Positions 1-8,716 of a DNA stretch of 64,000 bases are shown in pieces (position 1 is the first letter of the stretch; each line of letters opens with the position of its first letter). Position numbers and translations under genes: made by a program. The notes below the pieces were generated by a model. That model ran no database searches. It worked only from the letters and a program-made list of their open reading frames with translations, and was not told where the DNA came from. This DNA is from Prochlorococcus sp. AG-412-J13 (GTDB lineage Bacteria > Cyanobacteriota > Cyanobacteriia > PCC-6307 > Cyanobiaceae), in contig QCLE01000006.1 of the NCBI GenBank assembly GCA_003214815.1, positions 22,479 to 86,478 of the forward strand. The letters are read 5' to 3'.

Positions 1-2
1 AA

Positions 3-863
3 CCTATAGGTTTCCTCCTCTCATTTTATTTTTCAATTGACTATTTTTTTGCTGATGAAATAACTTTTATCTCTGTCTTATTGAATATTCTGAAATTATT
101 TATATTGATAATTATTATAAAAGCTCTCAACAAAGTTTTAATAAGATCTTTAACAGAATCGACATCGAAAATTAATGATTCCTCAATCAGTTCAATGATA
201 TCTTCACTTACTCCTTTAATAAAAGCATTAACATGGACGATTGGTTCAATATTTTTCTTGCAAAATATAGGTGTTCAAATGACTGCTATTTGGGCCTTAC
301 TAAGTGCAGGGGGAATTGGAGCAGGATTAGCTTTGAAAGATCCTGTTCAAGAGTTTTTTGAATACATAACAATTTTACTTGATAAACCTTTTCAAAAAGG
401 TGAGTTTATAAAATCTGATGGAGTCCTGGGAATGGTAGAGAGGGTGGGAGTAAGATCCTCAAGGATAAGAAGTATTAATGGAGAAGTAATAGTAATGAGC
501 AACAGCGCTCTTACAAATGGAATAATTTCAAATTACGCACAAATGGAAAAAAGGAGGTTGGTGCATAAATTAGGAGTTGTTTATGAAACCTCTCCGAAAC
601 TTATGAAATTGATTCCAAAAATAATTAAAAAGTTAGTTGAAGAAACAAATGATGCATCGTTTGATAGATGTCATTTCACAGATTTTGGCGATTTCAGTCT
701 TAATTTTGAACTTGTTTATTACATACCAACTAATAATTATCTTGCTGCAATGGAAGCTCAACAATCTATTAATTTAAAAATAATTGAGGAATTCGCAGTA
801 AATAATATAGAGTTTGCATTCCCAACACAAACCTTAAATATTGAAAGTAACAAAACCAAATGA
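3..863 (+). CDS. MscS-family mechanosensitive ion channel, 5' truncated by window edge
   Basis: The reading frame is open to the left edge of the window, with no stop between base 3 and the TTG at 81, so the true start lies outside. The visible part has a hydrophobic helix, then a glycine/alanine-rich pore-like helix (AGGIGAGLALKDP), which is the MscS TM3 signature. The soluble beta domain follows (GEFIKSDGVLGMVERVG and VIVMSNSALTNGIISN). MscS channels sit in the inner membrane and release solutes on hypo-osmotic shock. The 3' end overlaps the convergent SDR gene by 30 bases. The family call is firm; which MscS subtype is unknown. Confidence 0.88.
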   Translation, partial: PIGFLLSFYFSIDYFFADEITFISVLLNILKLFILIIIIKALNKVLIRSLTESTSKINDSSISSMISSLTPLIKALTWTIGSIFFLQNIGVQMTAIWALLSAGGIGAGLALKDPVQEFFEYITILLDKPFQKGEFIKSDGVLGMVERVGVRSSRIRSINGEVIVMSNSALTNGIISNYAQMEKRRLVHKLGVVYETSPKLMKLIPKIIKKLVEETNDASFDRCHFTDFGDFSLNFELVYYIPTNNYLAAMEAQQSINLKIIEEFAVNNIEFAFPTQTLNIESNKTK

Positions 864-1835
864 TCCGCAAATCTCTTCACTTAAAATCCAAAGTTTTGAA
901 GCTAACTCAGAATTATTTGCCTCATCACTAACCTTACTTTCAACTAATTTATGTTTTTTAAAAGATATAAGTTTATTACTTAAATGAATGTAACCAATAT
1001 TATTGAAATTTGAATCAAACACAATCTCAGAAAGTATCTTTCCAGCATTTTCTACACTTTCAGAAATTCCTAAAATATTCTTTGCAACTTTAGAAAATAT
1101 CAAATATCCAAAGAGATTGAAAACCTTACTGTATCTAAAAAAACCCGAATCATCATCAGGTATTACAAGACCAGGAGCCCATGTGATTACAGAAATCTTA
1201 CTAGAAGATATTTTTAATTTTTTTTCAAGTTCTTTTGCAAACAAAATATTACATAACTTACTATTTTTATAAGATTCATCAGCATTAAAATTTAAAAATC
1301 GTCCAGTAACCTTTTTTCTAAAATCAACTAAATTATTAAGTCCCGCTTTCTTTCCTATATTTCCACCTGAGCTTTTGGGGTCGTGAACATCTGATGATGT
1401 AATAATAATTCGGGATTCTTCTTTATCCCTAATAAAATCTTTTAATATATTTACCAAATAAAAATGTGCAAGATGATTAACTGCAAAAGTTAGTTCTATG
1501 CCTTGTTTTGATACTTTAGGATAAAATGAACCTGTATATTGCAAACCTGCATTTAAGATAAATATATCTAGAAAAGTATTTTTACTAATAAAATAATCTT
1601 TAATTTTTTTTATATTATCTAAATCAGAAAGATCACAATTTTCAATAATATTTAAAAATTTACTAAGGTAATTTTTCTCAAAATAATTCTCAATTGTTTT
1701 GAGAAATTCATTCTTTCTAAATTCGTTTTTTATTACAACATATAAATTATTTTTCGTCTTTAGTAAATTAATAATGGCAAAAAACCCTATGCCTGAATTA
1801 CCTCCAGTAATTAAAATATTTTTATTTTTAATCAT
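834..1835 (-). CDS. Short-chain dehydrogenase resembling light-dependent protochlorophyllide reductase
   Basis: A 333-residue Rossmann-fold oxidoreductase. The dinucleotide-binding motif TGGNSGIG is at residues 10-17, NAG at 95-97, and the catalytic Tyr189/Lys193 lie in YKNSKLCN. The YKxSKxCN context and the overall length resemble protochlorophyllide reductase (LPOR) and its retinol-dehydrogenase-like relatives more than FabG-type SDRs. Much of the N-terminal half is lysine-rich and divergent, so I would not call it the true LPOR. The substrate is unknown. It starts at ATG and its 3' end overlaps the mscS gene convergently. Confidence 0.78.
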   Translation of the reverse strand: MIKNKNILITGGNSGIGFFAIINLLKTKNNLYVVIKNEFRKNEFLKTIENYFEKNYLSKFLNIIENCDLSDLDNIKKIKDYFISKNTFLDIFILNAGLQYTGSFYPKVSKQGIELTFAVNHLAHFYLVNILKDFIRDKEESRIIITSSDVHDPKSSGGNIGKKAGLNNLVDFRKKVTGRFLNFNADESYKNSKLCNILFAKELEKKLKISSSKISVITWAPGLVIPDDDSGFFRYSKVFNLFGYLIFSKVAKNILGISESVENAGKILSEIVFDSNFNNIGYIHLSNKLISFKKHKLVESKVSDEANNSELASKLWILSEEICGSFGFVTFNI

Positions 1836-2060
1836 TTAAATTCCTATATATTTTTTTATAATAAAAAAATATAAAAGGTTTTCTTTATTTTGTAATCTTA
1901 TAAATTATTGTTAAAACACTGAAAAGTTAGTCACTAGTAATTGAGTAATTTGATTATTATGTATCTACTCTTATTACAAGTATTGGATGAAATATAAAAA
2001 CGCAATCGCAGAAATAATACTTTGTTCCAAAAATTTCTTTAATCATAAGATTTATATTTA

Positions 2061-3344
2061 ATGTCAAAAGAAAGCATGCCAGATGTTCTTGTTTTGGGTG
2101 CAGGGCCTGCAGGCATGGCAATTGCATCAGCTTTAGGAAAGGAAAAATTAGATGTTGAAGTTCTTTCTCCAAATGGACCAGATGAACCTTGGCCAAACAC
2201 TTATGGTATTTGGGGGGAAGAAGTTGATCAACTTGGGCTTCAGGATTTACTTGAATATAGATGGAAGAATACTGTAAGTTTTTTTGGGCATGGCGCTTTA
2301 GAAGAACAGGACGACGAGAACAAAGCCACAGAGCATTCTCTAGATTATGGACTATTTGATAAGAAGAAACTCCACAATTTTTGGTTTAATGAATGCAATA
2401 AGTCTTTTATTAAATGGCATCAGGGCTTTGCAAACAAAATACATTATGAAAAATATAAAAGTACAGTAACTACAAAAGATGGCAAGAATTACTCTGCGAG
2501 ATTAGTAGTAGATGCAACAGGATATGATCCTGTTTTTCTTAAATTAAAATCATGTGGTCCTTTAGCTGTACAAACTTGTTATGGAATAGTGGGTAATTTT
2601 AGTAAACCCCCGCTGAAAAAAGGGCAGTTTGTATTAATGGACTATAGAAATGACCATCTTAATGAAGAGCAAAGAAAAGAACCGCCCACTTTTCTTTATG
2701 CAATGGATATGGGAAATGGGAAATATTTTCTTGAGGAAACATCTCTTGGTTTAGTAAATCCTCTAACAATGGAAAATTTAAAAGAGAGACTGGAGAAGAG
2801 GTTATCTTATCGCAATATATCTATAACAAGCATGCAACACGAAGAACTTGGTTTGTTTCTTCCAATGAATATGCCAATACCAGATTTTAAACAACAAATA
2901 CTAGGATATGGTGGTGCAGCTTCAATGGTACATCCTGCATCTGGATACTTAATTGGTAATATTTTAAGAAGAGCGCCACTTGTCGCGAAGGCAGTATCAG
3001 AAGCAATTAAAAACAAAAATATCAGTTCCTATCAAATTGCTAGAAAAGGTTGGGAAACTTTATGGTCAAAAGAATTAATTAGAAAGAAATCACTTTACCA
3101 ATTTGGATTAGAAAAACTCATGAGGTTTGACGAAAAATTACTGAGAGAATTTTTTGGCAGTTTTTTCCAATTACCTAAAAATCAATGGTATGGTTTTCTA
3201 ACTGATACTCTATCTTTAAGAGAGATTGTATATGCGATGTGCATAATGTTTATAAAGGCTCCATGGAGCGTAAAGAAAGGTCTGATGATTATGCATGGTA
3301 GAGAATTTAAAATGTTAATTAGGATAATATTTCCAAATATATAG
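2061..3344 (+). CDS. crtL-e: Lycopene cyclase (CrtL type), probably the epsilon cyclase
   Basis: A 427-residue FAD/NAD(P)-dependent cyclase that forms ionone rings on lycopene. The dinucleotide fold is at the N-terminus (VLGAGPAGMAIASAL, about residues 10-24). It is followed by the cyclase signature around NTYGIWGEEV, the MDYR motif, FLYAMDMG, FLEETSL, and the GYGGAASMVHPASGY region near residue 290. In Prochlorococcus one of two CrtL paralogs makes epsilon rings (alpha-carotene). I infer epsilon from its genomic position near pcb, as I remember it in MED4; the sequence alone does not settle beta versus epsilon. It starts at ATG and sits 7 bases upstream of an SDR gene on the same strand. Confidence 0.85.
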   Translation: MSKESMPDVLVLGAGPAGMAIASALGKEKLDVEVLSPNGPDEPWPNTYGIWGEEVDQLGLQDLLEYRWKNTVSFFGHGALEEQDDENKATEHSLDYGLFDKKKLHNFWFNECNKSFIKWHQGFANKIHYEKYKSTVTTKDGKNYSARLVVDATGYDPVFLKLKSCGPLAVQTCYGIVGNFSKPPLKKGQFVLMDYRNDHLNEEQRKEPPTFLYAMDMGNGKYFLEETSLGLVNPLTMENLKERLEKRLSYRNISITSMQHEELGLFLPMNMPIPDFKQQILGYGGAASMVHPASGYLIGNILRRAPLVAKAVSEAIKNKNISSYQIARKGWETLWSKELIRKKSLYQFGLEKLMRFDEKLLREFFGSFFQLPKNQWYGFLTDTLSLREIVYAMCIMFIKAPWSVKKGLMIMHGREFKMLIRIIFPNI

Positions 3345-3351
3345 TTTAAAA

Positions 3352-4059
3352 ATGAGAACAATACTAATAAGTGGAGCCAATAGAGGTATTGGACTAAACA
3401 TTGCACATAAAGAATTAAAAGAAGGCAATAGAATTAGTGTTGGCATAAGAAATTTAGAATCATTAAAAGGAGGCGCTATTGATCCAAATAAATGGCCAAA
3501 AGGTAAAATTTTAATCAACCAATATGATGCATTAAAAAAAATCACAGCCGAAAATTGGATAAAAAATACTGTAGATGAATTTGGAGGATTTGATTCAGTA
3601 ATAAATTGTTCTGGAGTATTATCGAAAGTTCCTTTTCTATTCAAAGATGGTGATGAAGAAGATATTTTAAATACATTAAATATCAACTTTTTGGCTATTT
3701 GGAATTTATGTAGGCTTTCATGGAATCATTTATACGCCTCAGGGAGAGGCAGAATTATTGTTTTAGTTTCAATGAGTGGGAAAAGATCTAAAGGGGATTT
3801 AGCCGCGTATTCTTCTTCAAAGTTTGCTTTGATGGGATTATGCCAAACAATGAAAAATAAAGGTTGGGATAAAAACATAAGGATTTCTGCAATTTGCCCA
3901 AGTTGGGTTAATACAGAAATGGCCCAGAATATCTCTTCTTTAAACAAATCAAGCATGACACAACCTGAAGATATTGCTGAGATATGCTCAACTATTCTGA
4001 AATTACCTACTCAATCAGTGCCTTTTGAAATTGCTTTAAATTGTAATTATGAAATTTAA
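3352..4059 (+). CDS. Short-chain dehydrogenase/reductase (FabG-like fold)
   Basis: A 235-residue classical SDR. The cofactor motif SGANRGIG is at residues 7-14, a CSG takes the place of the usual NAG near residue 86, catalytic Ser lies in LVSMSGKRSKG (about 139-142) and the Tyr153/Lys157 pair is in AAYSSSKFAL. ICPSWVNTEM follows in the substrate-loop position. It begins 7 bases after the lycopene cyclase stop, so the two are probably cotranscribed, but a carotenoid role is only an inference. Its stop codon interlocks with that of the convergent downstream gene over TTAA at 4056-4059. Confidence 0.85.
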   Translation: MRTILISGANRGIGLNIAHKELKEGNRISVGIRNLESLKGGAIDPNKWPKGKILINQYDALKKITAENWIKNTVDEFGGFDSVINCSGVLSKVPFLFKDGDEEDILNTLNINFLAIWNLCRLSWNHLYASGRGRIIVLVSMSGKRSKGDLAAYSSSKFALMGLCQTMKNKGWDKNIRISAICPSWVNTEMAQNISSLNKSSMTQPEDIAEICSTILKLPTQSVPFEIALNCNYEI

Positions 4060-4598
4060 CCTAATTTGAAAATTAAATAAGCCATTGAGAGCATAGCGAT
4101 TGCTATAAATAGACCTTTGATTCGATTAGTTAACAATGAGAAAAGTGATAAATCTTCAGAAAAATATCCACCAAAACTACCTGTAAAAAATAATATAACC
4201 ATTGGTAGAGATGCCATTCCGAAAGAATAAGATATAGCTTTTACAAATCCAAAATTTAAATAGTTAAAAATCAAGGAACTTAATGAAAACAACAAAAAAG
4301 AAGCAAATAGAGTAATGGATACTTCAGCATCTAAAGTGTGAGGTAAGCTTCCCTTTAATTCAAATTGCTTTTTGCATTCTCTTATTTGTCTTTTAGAAAG
4401 CTTTAAATATCCAGTTTCAGGAATTCGTTGCGACTTATATTTTCTTAGTAATCTTGCCTCAAGAGTTTCTGGCTCCTTTGTCATAATTGATGTTAATAAT
4501 TCATCTGGTTTTAATTGCTTAATTTTCTTTTCAAGATTTTCCGTATTCCCAATTCTATAAAGGTCTCCTACTCTAATAAGGTAAACATATCCCGACAT
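4056..4598 (-). CDS. T5orf172/GIY-YIG-like domain fused to a membrane segment
   Basis: A 180-residue protein. Residues 3-75 (YVYLIRVGDLYRIGNTENL, then LKPDELL, LEARLLRKYKSQRI, GYLKLSKRQI) resemble the T5orf172/MUG113 branch of the GIY-YIG nuclease superfamily. The first two blocks match the family pattern of a YVYLI strand and a Y-x-I-G strand. Residues about 94-114, 119-140 and 161-178 are hydrophobic and look like three membrane helices. A soluble nuclease-like module tethered to a membrane is unusual, and activity is unproven. It starts at ATG and its stop interlocks with the upstream convergent SDR. Confidence 0.72.
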   Translation of the reverse strand: MSGYVYLIRVGDLYRIGNTENLEKKIKQLKPDELLTSIMTKEPETLEARLLRKYKSQRIPETGYLKLSKRQIRECKKQFELKGSLPHTLDAEVSITLFASFLLFSLSSLIFNYLNFGFVKAISYSFGMASLPMVILFFTGSFGGYFSEDLSLFSLLTNRIKGLFIAIAMLSMAYLIFKLG

Positions 4599-4672
4599 TT
4601 GCGTTGTAAAATTAATACTATTCCTAATTAGATAATACTAAAAGAATCAAGGAAATTAAAATTTTTTACAAA

Positions 4673-5332
4673 ATGACAAACGATATTCTATATTCATTTC
4701 GAAGATGTCCATATGCAATTCGTGTTAGATGGGCTCTATTAATTTGTGAAATAAAAGTAGAGATAAGAGAAATTGATTTAAAAAAAAAACCTCAAGATTT
4801 TCTAAATAAATCAAAAACAAAAACGGTTCCAATACTTATTAAAAAAAATAGTGAAGTTGTTGAAGAAAGTCTTGAAATCATCCTATGGGCACTCTCAGAA
4901 TCAAAAAAGGAAAACATTAAATTAATTTATTTTCCTGATAACAAAAAGGAAGATATTTTAGAAATAATTAATGAAAACGATAAAGAATTCAAATATCATT
5001 TAGATCGATTTAAATATGCCACAAGATATCAGAATAGTAATGAAGAATTTCATTTCACAAATGCGATTAAATTTATCAAAAAATGGAACGAACTACTGCT
5101 AGAAAACAAATACTTTTTTGGAAATAGACCCACAATCGCTGATTGGTCTATTTGGCCTTTTGTAAGACAATTTAGAATAGCTTGTGAAAGTCAAAAAAGA
5201 ACAAATTATTTTGAGCCCTCAATAAAAAACTGGTTAGATTCTTTTGAGAAAAATAAAAAATTTAAATCCTTAATGTATAAATACGAATTATGGGAACCAT
5301 CTTCAAGAAAGAATTATTTTCCATCTAATTAA
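4673..5332 (+). CDS. Glutathione S-transferase family protein
   Basis: A 219-residue protein with an N-terminal thioredoxin-like fold. The glutaredoxin/GST-type motif RRCPYAIRVR places Cys12 at the helix N-terminus, and KTVPIL supplies the cis-proline before strand 3. EESLEIILWAL matches the ES glutathione-contact motif. The C-terminal half is helical, with a conserved-looking TIADWSIWPFVRQF segment that fits the GST C domain. It may handle peroxides or electrophiles, or act as a thiol reductase; the substrate is unknown. It starts at ATG and ends in the TTAA shared with the next, convergent gene. Confidence 0.85.
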   Translation: MTNDILYSFRRCPYAIRVRWALLICEIKVEIREIDLKKKPQDFLNKSKTKTVPILIKKNSEVVEESLEIILWALSESKKENIKLIYFPDNKKEDILEIINENDKEFKYHLDRFKYATRYQNSNEEFHFTNAIKFIKKWNELLLENKYFFGNRPTIADWSIWPFVRQFRIACESQKRTNYFEPSIKNWLDSFEKNKKFKSLMYKYELWEPSSRKNYFPSN

Positions 5333-5586
5333 CTTTCTAACAACTTCCTTTTCTCAATTATTCTTGCTAACTCCAAAAAATATCCTGCAGTCCTAAATTT
5401 TCCTATATTTTTTTCCTTAAAATCAAGATCGCTTCTAATTTCTGCAGTCTCCGCCATAAGCAAATCTAAGTCATTTGGTCCAAGACTATACAATTCTCCA
5501 AGTTCGATTTCCCTTCCGAGTAAATGACTCCTAAACCACTTCCCTTTATTTTCTTGAGGTGAAATATCGTAGGGAGTAAATGACAT
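5329..5586 (-). CDS. Conserved small hypothetical protein (85 aa)
   Basis: A short acidic/charged protein with an ATG start. I do not recognise a named domain. The sequence is soluble, with predicted helical stretches (DLDLLMAETAEIRSDLDF and YFLELARIIEKRK) and no signal peptide or membrane segment. Codon use and composition match the neighbours. It sits alone between GST and the symporter, and its stop codon overlaps the GST stop over four bases (5329-5332). I believe it is a real gene because the space is otherwise unexplained and the frame is full-length between neighbours. Confidence 0.7.
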   Translation of the reverse strand: MSFTPYDISPQENKGKWFRSHLLGREIELGELYSLGPNDLDLLMAETAEIRSDLDFKEKNIGKFRTAGYFLELARIIEKRKLLES

Positions 5587-5622
5587 TAAAATTAAATTAA
5601 ACCTAAAACCATTCTAGGGTTA

Positions 5623-7011
5623 TTATTGAAACTTTTTCATCTCTACTTTATTAAAAATCAATGCAATAAAAAGAATTGCGAACGTAATTAGTGCACAAAT
5701 TTCTGTCCAATAATCTAACCCAATTTTAGAAATCATTAATGGTGCAAGAACTGTGAATAGTCCCCCAGAAAGAATTAACTGAGCGAATAGCTGTTTTGAT
5801 GTAAAAATTGGTAAAGTCTTTGAAATATTTTTAGGATCTGCAAGCCTTAAAAGAAGTAACCCAGAAGCTACTACACCTGTAGAATTACCAAACTCTATCA
5901 AACTTTTTTCAAACCAATAATCATCAAAAATAAAGTATGCAAAAAAAGCAATGCAGATTAAATTCCAAAATAAACCGAAAATAGTAAACACTAAAATAAG
6001 TATCAAATTATCAAAAACAACTGCAATATCTAAACTCGCCATAGCCGTAAAAATCAATAAATCTGTGGATAAAATACCAATCTCCCTTTGCAGAATATTG
6101 GAAATAAATTCTGTATTTTTGGTTTTCTCTAAAATATATCTAATAAGGAGCGAACCTATAAGGATAAAAGGAAATACTGGTAGTGAAAAAATAATTTCCT
6201 TAGAAAAATCACCAAAAGAACTTGAAATAGACCTCAAAAATTTAAGTAGCAAAACACCAAAAGAAATTGCCAAACCAGAGAATCCAAGATTTATTATAAA
6301 AATTCTTAAATCTGCGAAAATTCCTATTCTATTTTTTTCCTTTAGATTATCTTTTTGTTCAAGAATTTCCTCAGTATCTGAAATACCTAAAGTTCTCCCA
6401 AGAAAAATAAATATGCTACCCAATATTGAAGATGATAAAAGACCCATTGTTGCCATAGCCAGACCAAGATCTAAACCATTTGGAAAACCTAGTCTATTAA
6501 AACTCTCACCAATAATAGATGCAGCTCCATGGCCTCCTTGAAAACCTACCTCGATCAAACACCCCATTAGAGGATTAGTATCCATAGATGGGGGCAAAAA
6601 ATATTTAACAACTAGACCGCCAACAAAAAATTGTCCAAAACCTAGAGAAAGAGCTAATAGAAATTGATTAAAAATTGGTTTAACTAAACCATTTATATTT
6701 GGGATAGGTCTTCCCATCATTAAAGTTGCGAAGACCAATGATAAAAGAGGGGTAGGAAAATTACTCCAAACATTGATTGTTTCTTTTGGCAAAAAGTGTA
6801 TCGCTCCAAATGGACCTATAGATATACCTAAAATCCCTGATATAACTGCTATTGGTAATCCAAATCTCTCAAGTTGAACAGCTAGTTTCAATTTCCTCCC
6901 AAAAATCAACAAAAAAAATATAATTAAAAATCCAAAACAACTAATCAATAGAGAATTTGAAAAAATATCCTTATTCTGCAGAGAAAAAATATTCAAAGAC
7001 TTCAAAAACAT
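5623..7011 (-). CDS. gltS: Sodium:glutamate symporter-like transporter (GltS/ESS family)
   Basis: A 462-residue, strongly hydrophobic protein with about ten to twelve membrane helices in two inverted halves. Recognisable ESS-family landmarks are LERFGLPIAVISGILG near the N-terminus, the glycine-rich re-entrant segment LIEVGFQGGHGAASIIGESF in the middle, and FGNSTGVVASGLLLLRL near the C-terminus, which is the second-half counterpart. Members import glutamate with sodium, although the exact substrate in marine cyanobacteria is not established. It starts at ATG and lies downstream of pcb on the same strand, separated from it by a terminator. Confidence 0.85.
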   Translation of the reverse strand: MFLKSLNIFSLQNKDIFSNSLLISCFGFLIIFFLLIFGRKLKLAVQLERFGLPIAVISGILGISIGPFGAIHFLPKETINVWSNFPTPLLSLVFATLMMGRPIPNINGLVKPIFNQFLLALSLGFGQFFVGGLVVKYFLPPSMDTNPLMGCLIEVGFQGGHGAASIIGESFNRLGFPNGLDLGLAMATMGLLSSSILGSIFIFLGRTLGISDTEEILEQKDNLKEKNRIGIFADLRIFIINLGFSGLAISFGVLLLKFLRSISSSFGDFSKEIIFSLPVFPFILIGSLLIRYILEKTKNTEFISNILQREIGILSTDLLIFTAMASLDIAVVFDNLILILVFTIFGLFWNLICIAFFAYFIFDDYWFEKSLIEFGNSTGVVASGLLLLRLADPKNISKTLPIFTSKQLFAQLILSGGLFTVLAPLMISKIGLDYWTEICALITFAILFIALIFNKVEMKKFQ

Positions 7012-7053
7012 ATAATTTTAAATCTAAATTAATAACCAAATTTTTTCAAATAA

Positions 7054-7080
7054 AAAAGGCTCCTTTAATAGGAGCCTTTT
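7054..7080 (-). terminator. Rho-independent terminator of pcb
   Basis: A perfect 10-bp stem (7054-7063 with 7071-7080) and a 7-base loop. Read on the minus strand, GGAGCC is followed by a run of T residues. It lies 25 bases beyond the pcb stop, in the position expected to end the abundant pcb transcript before the symporter gene. Confidence 0.9.
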
Positions 7081-7104
7081 AATATTTGTAATGTAGTTTA
7101 AGAT

Positions 7105-8163
7105 TTAATCTTTAAGAGTAACTGTTGCACTATCAACATTACCAATAGCATTTGTAACTCTCTTGAAATCAAAGCCTAAGGCTCTAAGAGCGTGCCATAA
7201 ATGACCTTGAATGAAGAAGAATCCAAAATAGTAATGAACATTAGCTAACCATGCCCTTGAGGTATATTCACCATCAGGAAGATCAACCGTATCCACCCAA
7301 TAAGGAGAAATACTAAATTTGAGTTCAAGTGGTTCCCCAAAGAAATCAGTAGGATAAACTGTTGTATTTGATGCACTCCAGAAGGCGGCAATAATAGCCA
7401 TCCAACCAATACCTGCTAGTGACCATGAAAGCACAGCTTCAGCAGATAGAAGTCCTTTACCTTTAAATTTGGTATATTCACCAACTTGCTTAGTAGCAAT
7501 ATGGAAAGCACCACCAGTAATCTCAACGAAAGCAAGGAATGCATGACCACCCATTACCTCTTCGAGACTATCTATAGTCAAAAAGTCTGCCTGATGATTC
7601 CAAATTTTTGAAAGATTCAATTCATACTCAACAGTTCTTACTGCACCAATAACTGGATCATAAATACCATGAGTTCTAGCCCATTCAACAAACATAATAA
7701 CTGCAACACCTAAAAATATTAGATGATGACCAAGAATGAAAGTTAATTTGTCTGGGTTATCCCATTCAATTGTGAATTTTCTAGCTTTTGCAATGTCAGA
7801 ATCTTCTAAATTTCCAGGAAGTAGTAAAGAATGTAAAAGTCCCCCGGCTGCTAAAACCATTGATGAAACAAGGTGCACAATAGCAATTGCAACAACAGGT
7901 TTAGTGTCTCCCATCGCAACACCATTAGCATCAAACCCTATTCCAAGAGTTGCTAAATGAGGAAGAGCGATTAGAGGTTGGTGACCCATTGGGACGCTTG
8001 GGTCAAATCGTGAAAGTTCAAAAAGGGTGAATGCACCCGCCCAGAAAACAATTAATCCAGCATGAGCTACATGAGCAGCAATGAATTTTCCTGAGCGATT
8101 TGCTACACCTGAATTACCAGCCCACCATCCATAGGTAGTATCTGGATTTCCATAGGTTTGCAT
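7105..8163 (-). CDS. pcbA: Divinyl-chlorophyll a/b-binding light-harvesting protein Pcb
   Basis: A 352-residue antenna protein of the CP43/IsiA family, with six membrane helices that bind chlorophyll around photosystems in the thylakoid. The N-terminus ([21 protein letters not shown]) and paired histidines in [22 protein letters not shown] are characteristic, as are [23 protein letters not shown] and the C-terminal [25 protein letters not shown]. The length and the absence of the large CP43 lumenal loop fit Pcb. It has an ATG start, a long upstream region (8164-8494) and its own terminator, so it is probably a single-gene transcript. Confidence 0.97.
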   Translation of the reverse strand: MQTYGNPDTTYGWWAGNSGVANRSGKFIAAHVAHAGLIVFWAGAFTLFELSRFDPSVPMGHQPLIALPHLATLGIGFDANGVAMGDTKPVVAIAIVHLVSSMVLAAGGLLHSLLLPGNLEDSDIAKARKFTIEWDNPDKLTFILGHHLIFLGVAVIMFVEWARTHGIYDPVIGAVRTVEYELNLSKIWNHQADFLTIDSLEEVMGGHAFLAFVEITGGAFHIATKQVGEYTKFKGKGLLSAEAVLSWSLAGIGWMAIIAAFWSASNTTVYPTDFFGEPLELKFSISPYWVDTVDLPDGEYTSRAWLANVHYYFGFFFIQGHLWHALRALGFDFKRVTNAIGNVDSATVTLKD

Positions 8164-8494
8164 TTAGGAATTGATTAGCTTAAACGTTTTGAGAATACTT
8201 TATATTTCACCAAACAGTTGAATTCATAACAAAATTGTAAAGGTTAGTAATCCTAGCTATTACTAAACAAAAAATCTTCATAAGGCAATCCAAGAGCAAA
8301 GAAGGTAGTTTTAATAAAGAAAAATTATTCTCAGAGATAGTAAGTTTTATAAAGTAAACCAATATTTTTCAATTCAAATAAGTTTAATAAATTTCATTTT
8401 GCTGACATTAAAGCATGTTTTGTTTCATTAAACTATCCCGTTTATTGCATCATTCTCAAACAATTATTAAATATGGGATAAGACATCTAATATT
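8164..8494. promoter_or_regulatory. Gene-free interval carrying the pcb promoter region
   Basis: A 331-base AT-rich stretch between the divergent pcb gene and a small ORF. On the minus strand, a TATAAA box (complement of plus-strand bases near 8199-8204) lies about 40 bases upstream of the pcb ATG and is a candidate -10 element. No Shine-Dalgarno is obvious before pcb. An 8-bp inverted repeat is listed separately. I found no tRNA or recognised ncRNA here. Confidence 0.5.
8244..8266. repeat. 8-bp inverted repeat upstream of pcb
   Basis: TTAGTAAT at 8244-8251 and ATTACTAA at 8259-8266 form a perfect dyad around the 7-base centre CCTAGCT, about 80-100 bases upstream of the pcb start. It could be a protein-binding operator or a short hairpin in a 5' leader. 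No function is shown. Confidence 0.5.
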
Positions 8495-8671
8495 ATGACT
8501 ACTTCTCAAGAGTCTTCTAGAAAATTTTCACTAGAAATGAAATCAGAAGTTCATTACAAAAAAGCTGCAAAATCATACAGAAAATCAAAACAATATACAA
8601 ATATGATTAACTTATATCCAACTCTGCAAAACACTCTAATTGATTGTAAGGATGAGAATCTAATCCAATAG
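8495..8671 (+). CDS. Small basic hypothetical protein (58 aa)
   Basis: An ATG-started frame of 58 codons ending in TAG. The product begins MTTSQESSRKFSLEMKSEV and continues through a Lys/Tyr/Ser-rich basic stretch (HYKKAAKSYRKSKQY) to an acidic end. It has no membrane segment and no domain I recognise. It fills a gap between divergently read genes, its codon choices look like its neighbours', and it has an AT-rich upstream region suited to a promoter. It may be a real small protein of the kind common in Prochlorococcus; conservation would decide. Confidence 0.45.
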   Translation: MTTSQESSRKFSLEMKSEVHYKKAAKSYRKSKQYTNMINLYPTLQNTLIDCKDENLIQ

Positions 8672-8716
8672 AGATTTTATATATTTTCCCGAATCAATCA
8701 AAAAAATTTATTATTT

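Noticed and set aside
2061..3344. Calling the cyclase as lycopene beta cyclase
   Set aside because: Both CrtL types share these motifs; the location near pcb favours the epsilon type as I remember it, but the choice is not certain.
5951..6541. A 196-codon plus-strand frame opposite the GltS gene
   Set aside because: It is antisense to a strongly supported transporter and has a Lys/Ile/Ser-rich composition typical of a complementary-strand shadow.
8164..8494. An RNA gene in the pcb upstream gap
   Set aside because: No cloverleaf, no strong extended hairpin and no match to a known cyanobacterial sRNA could be seen by eye.
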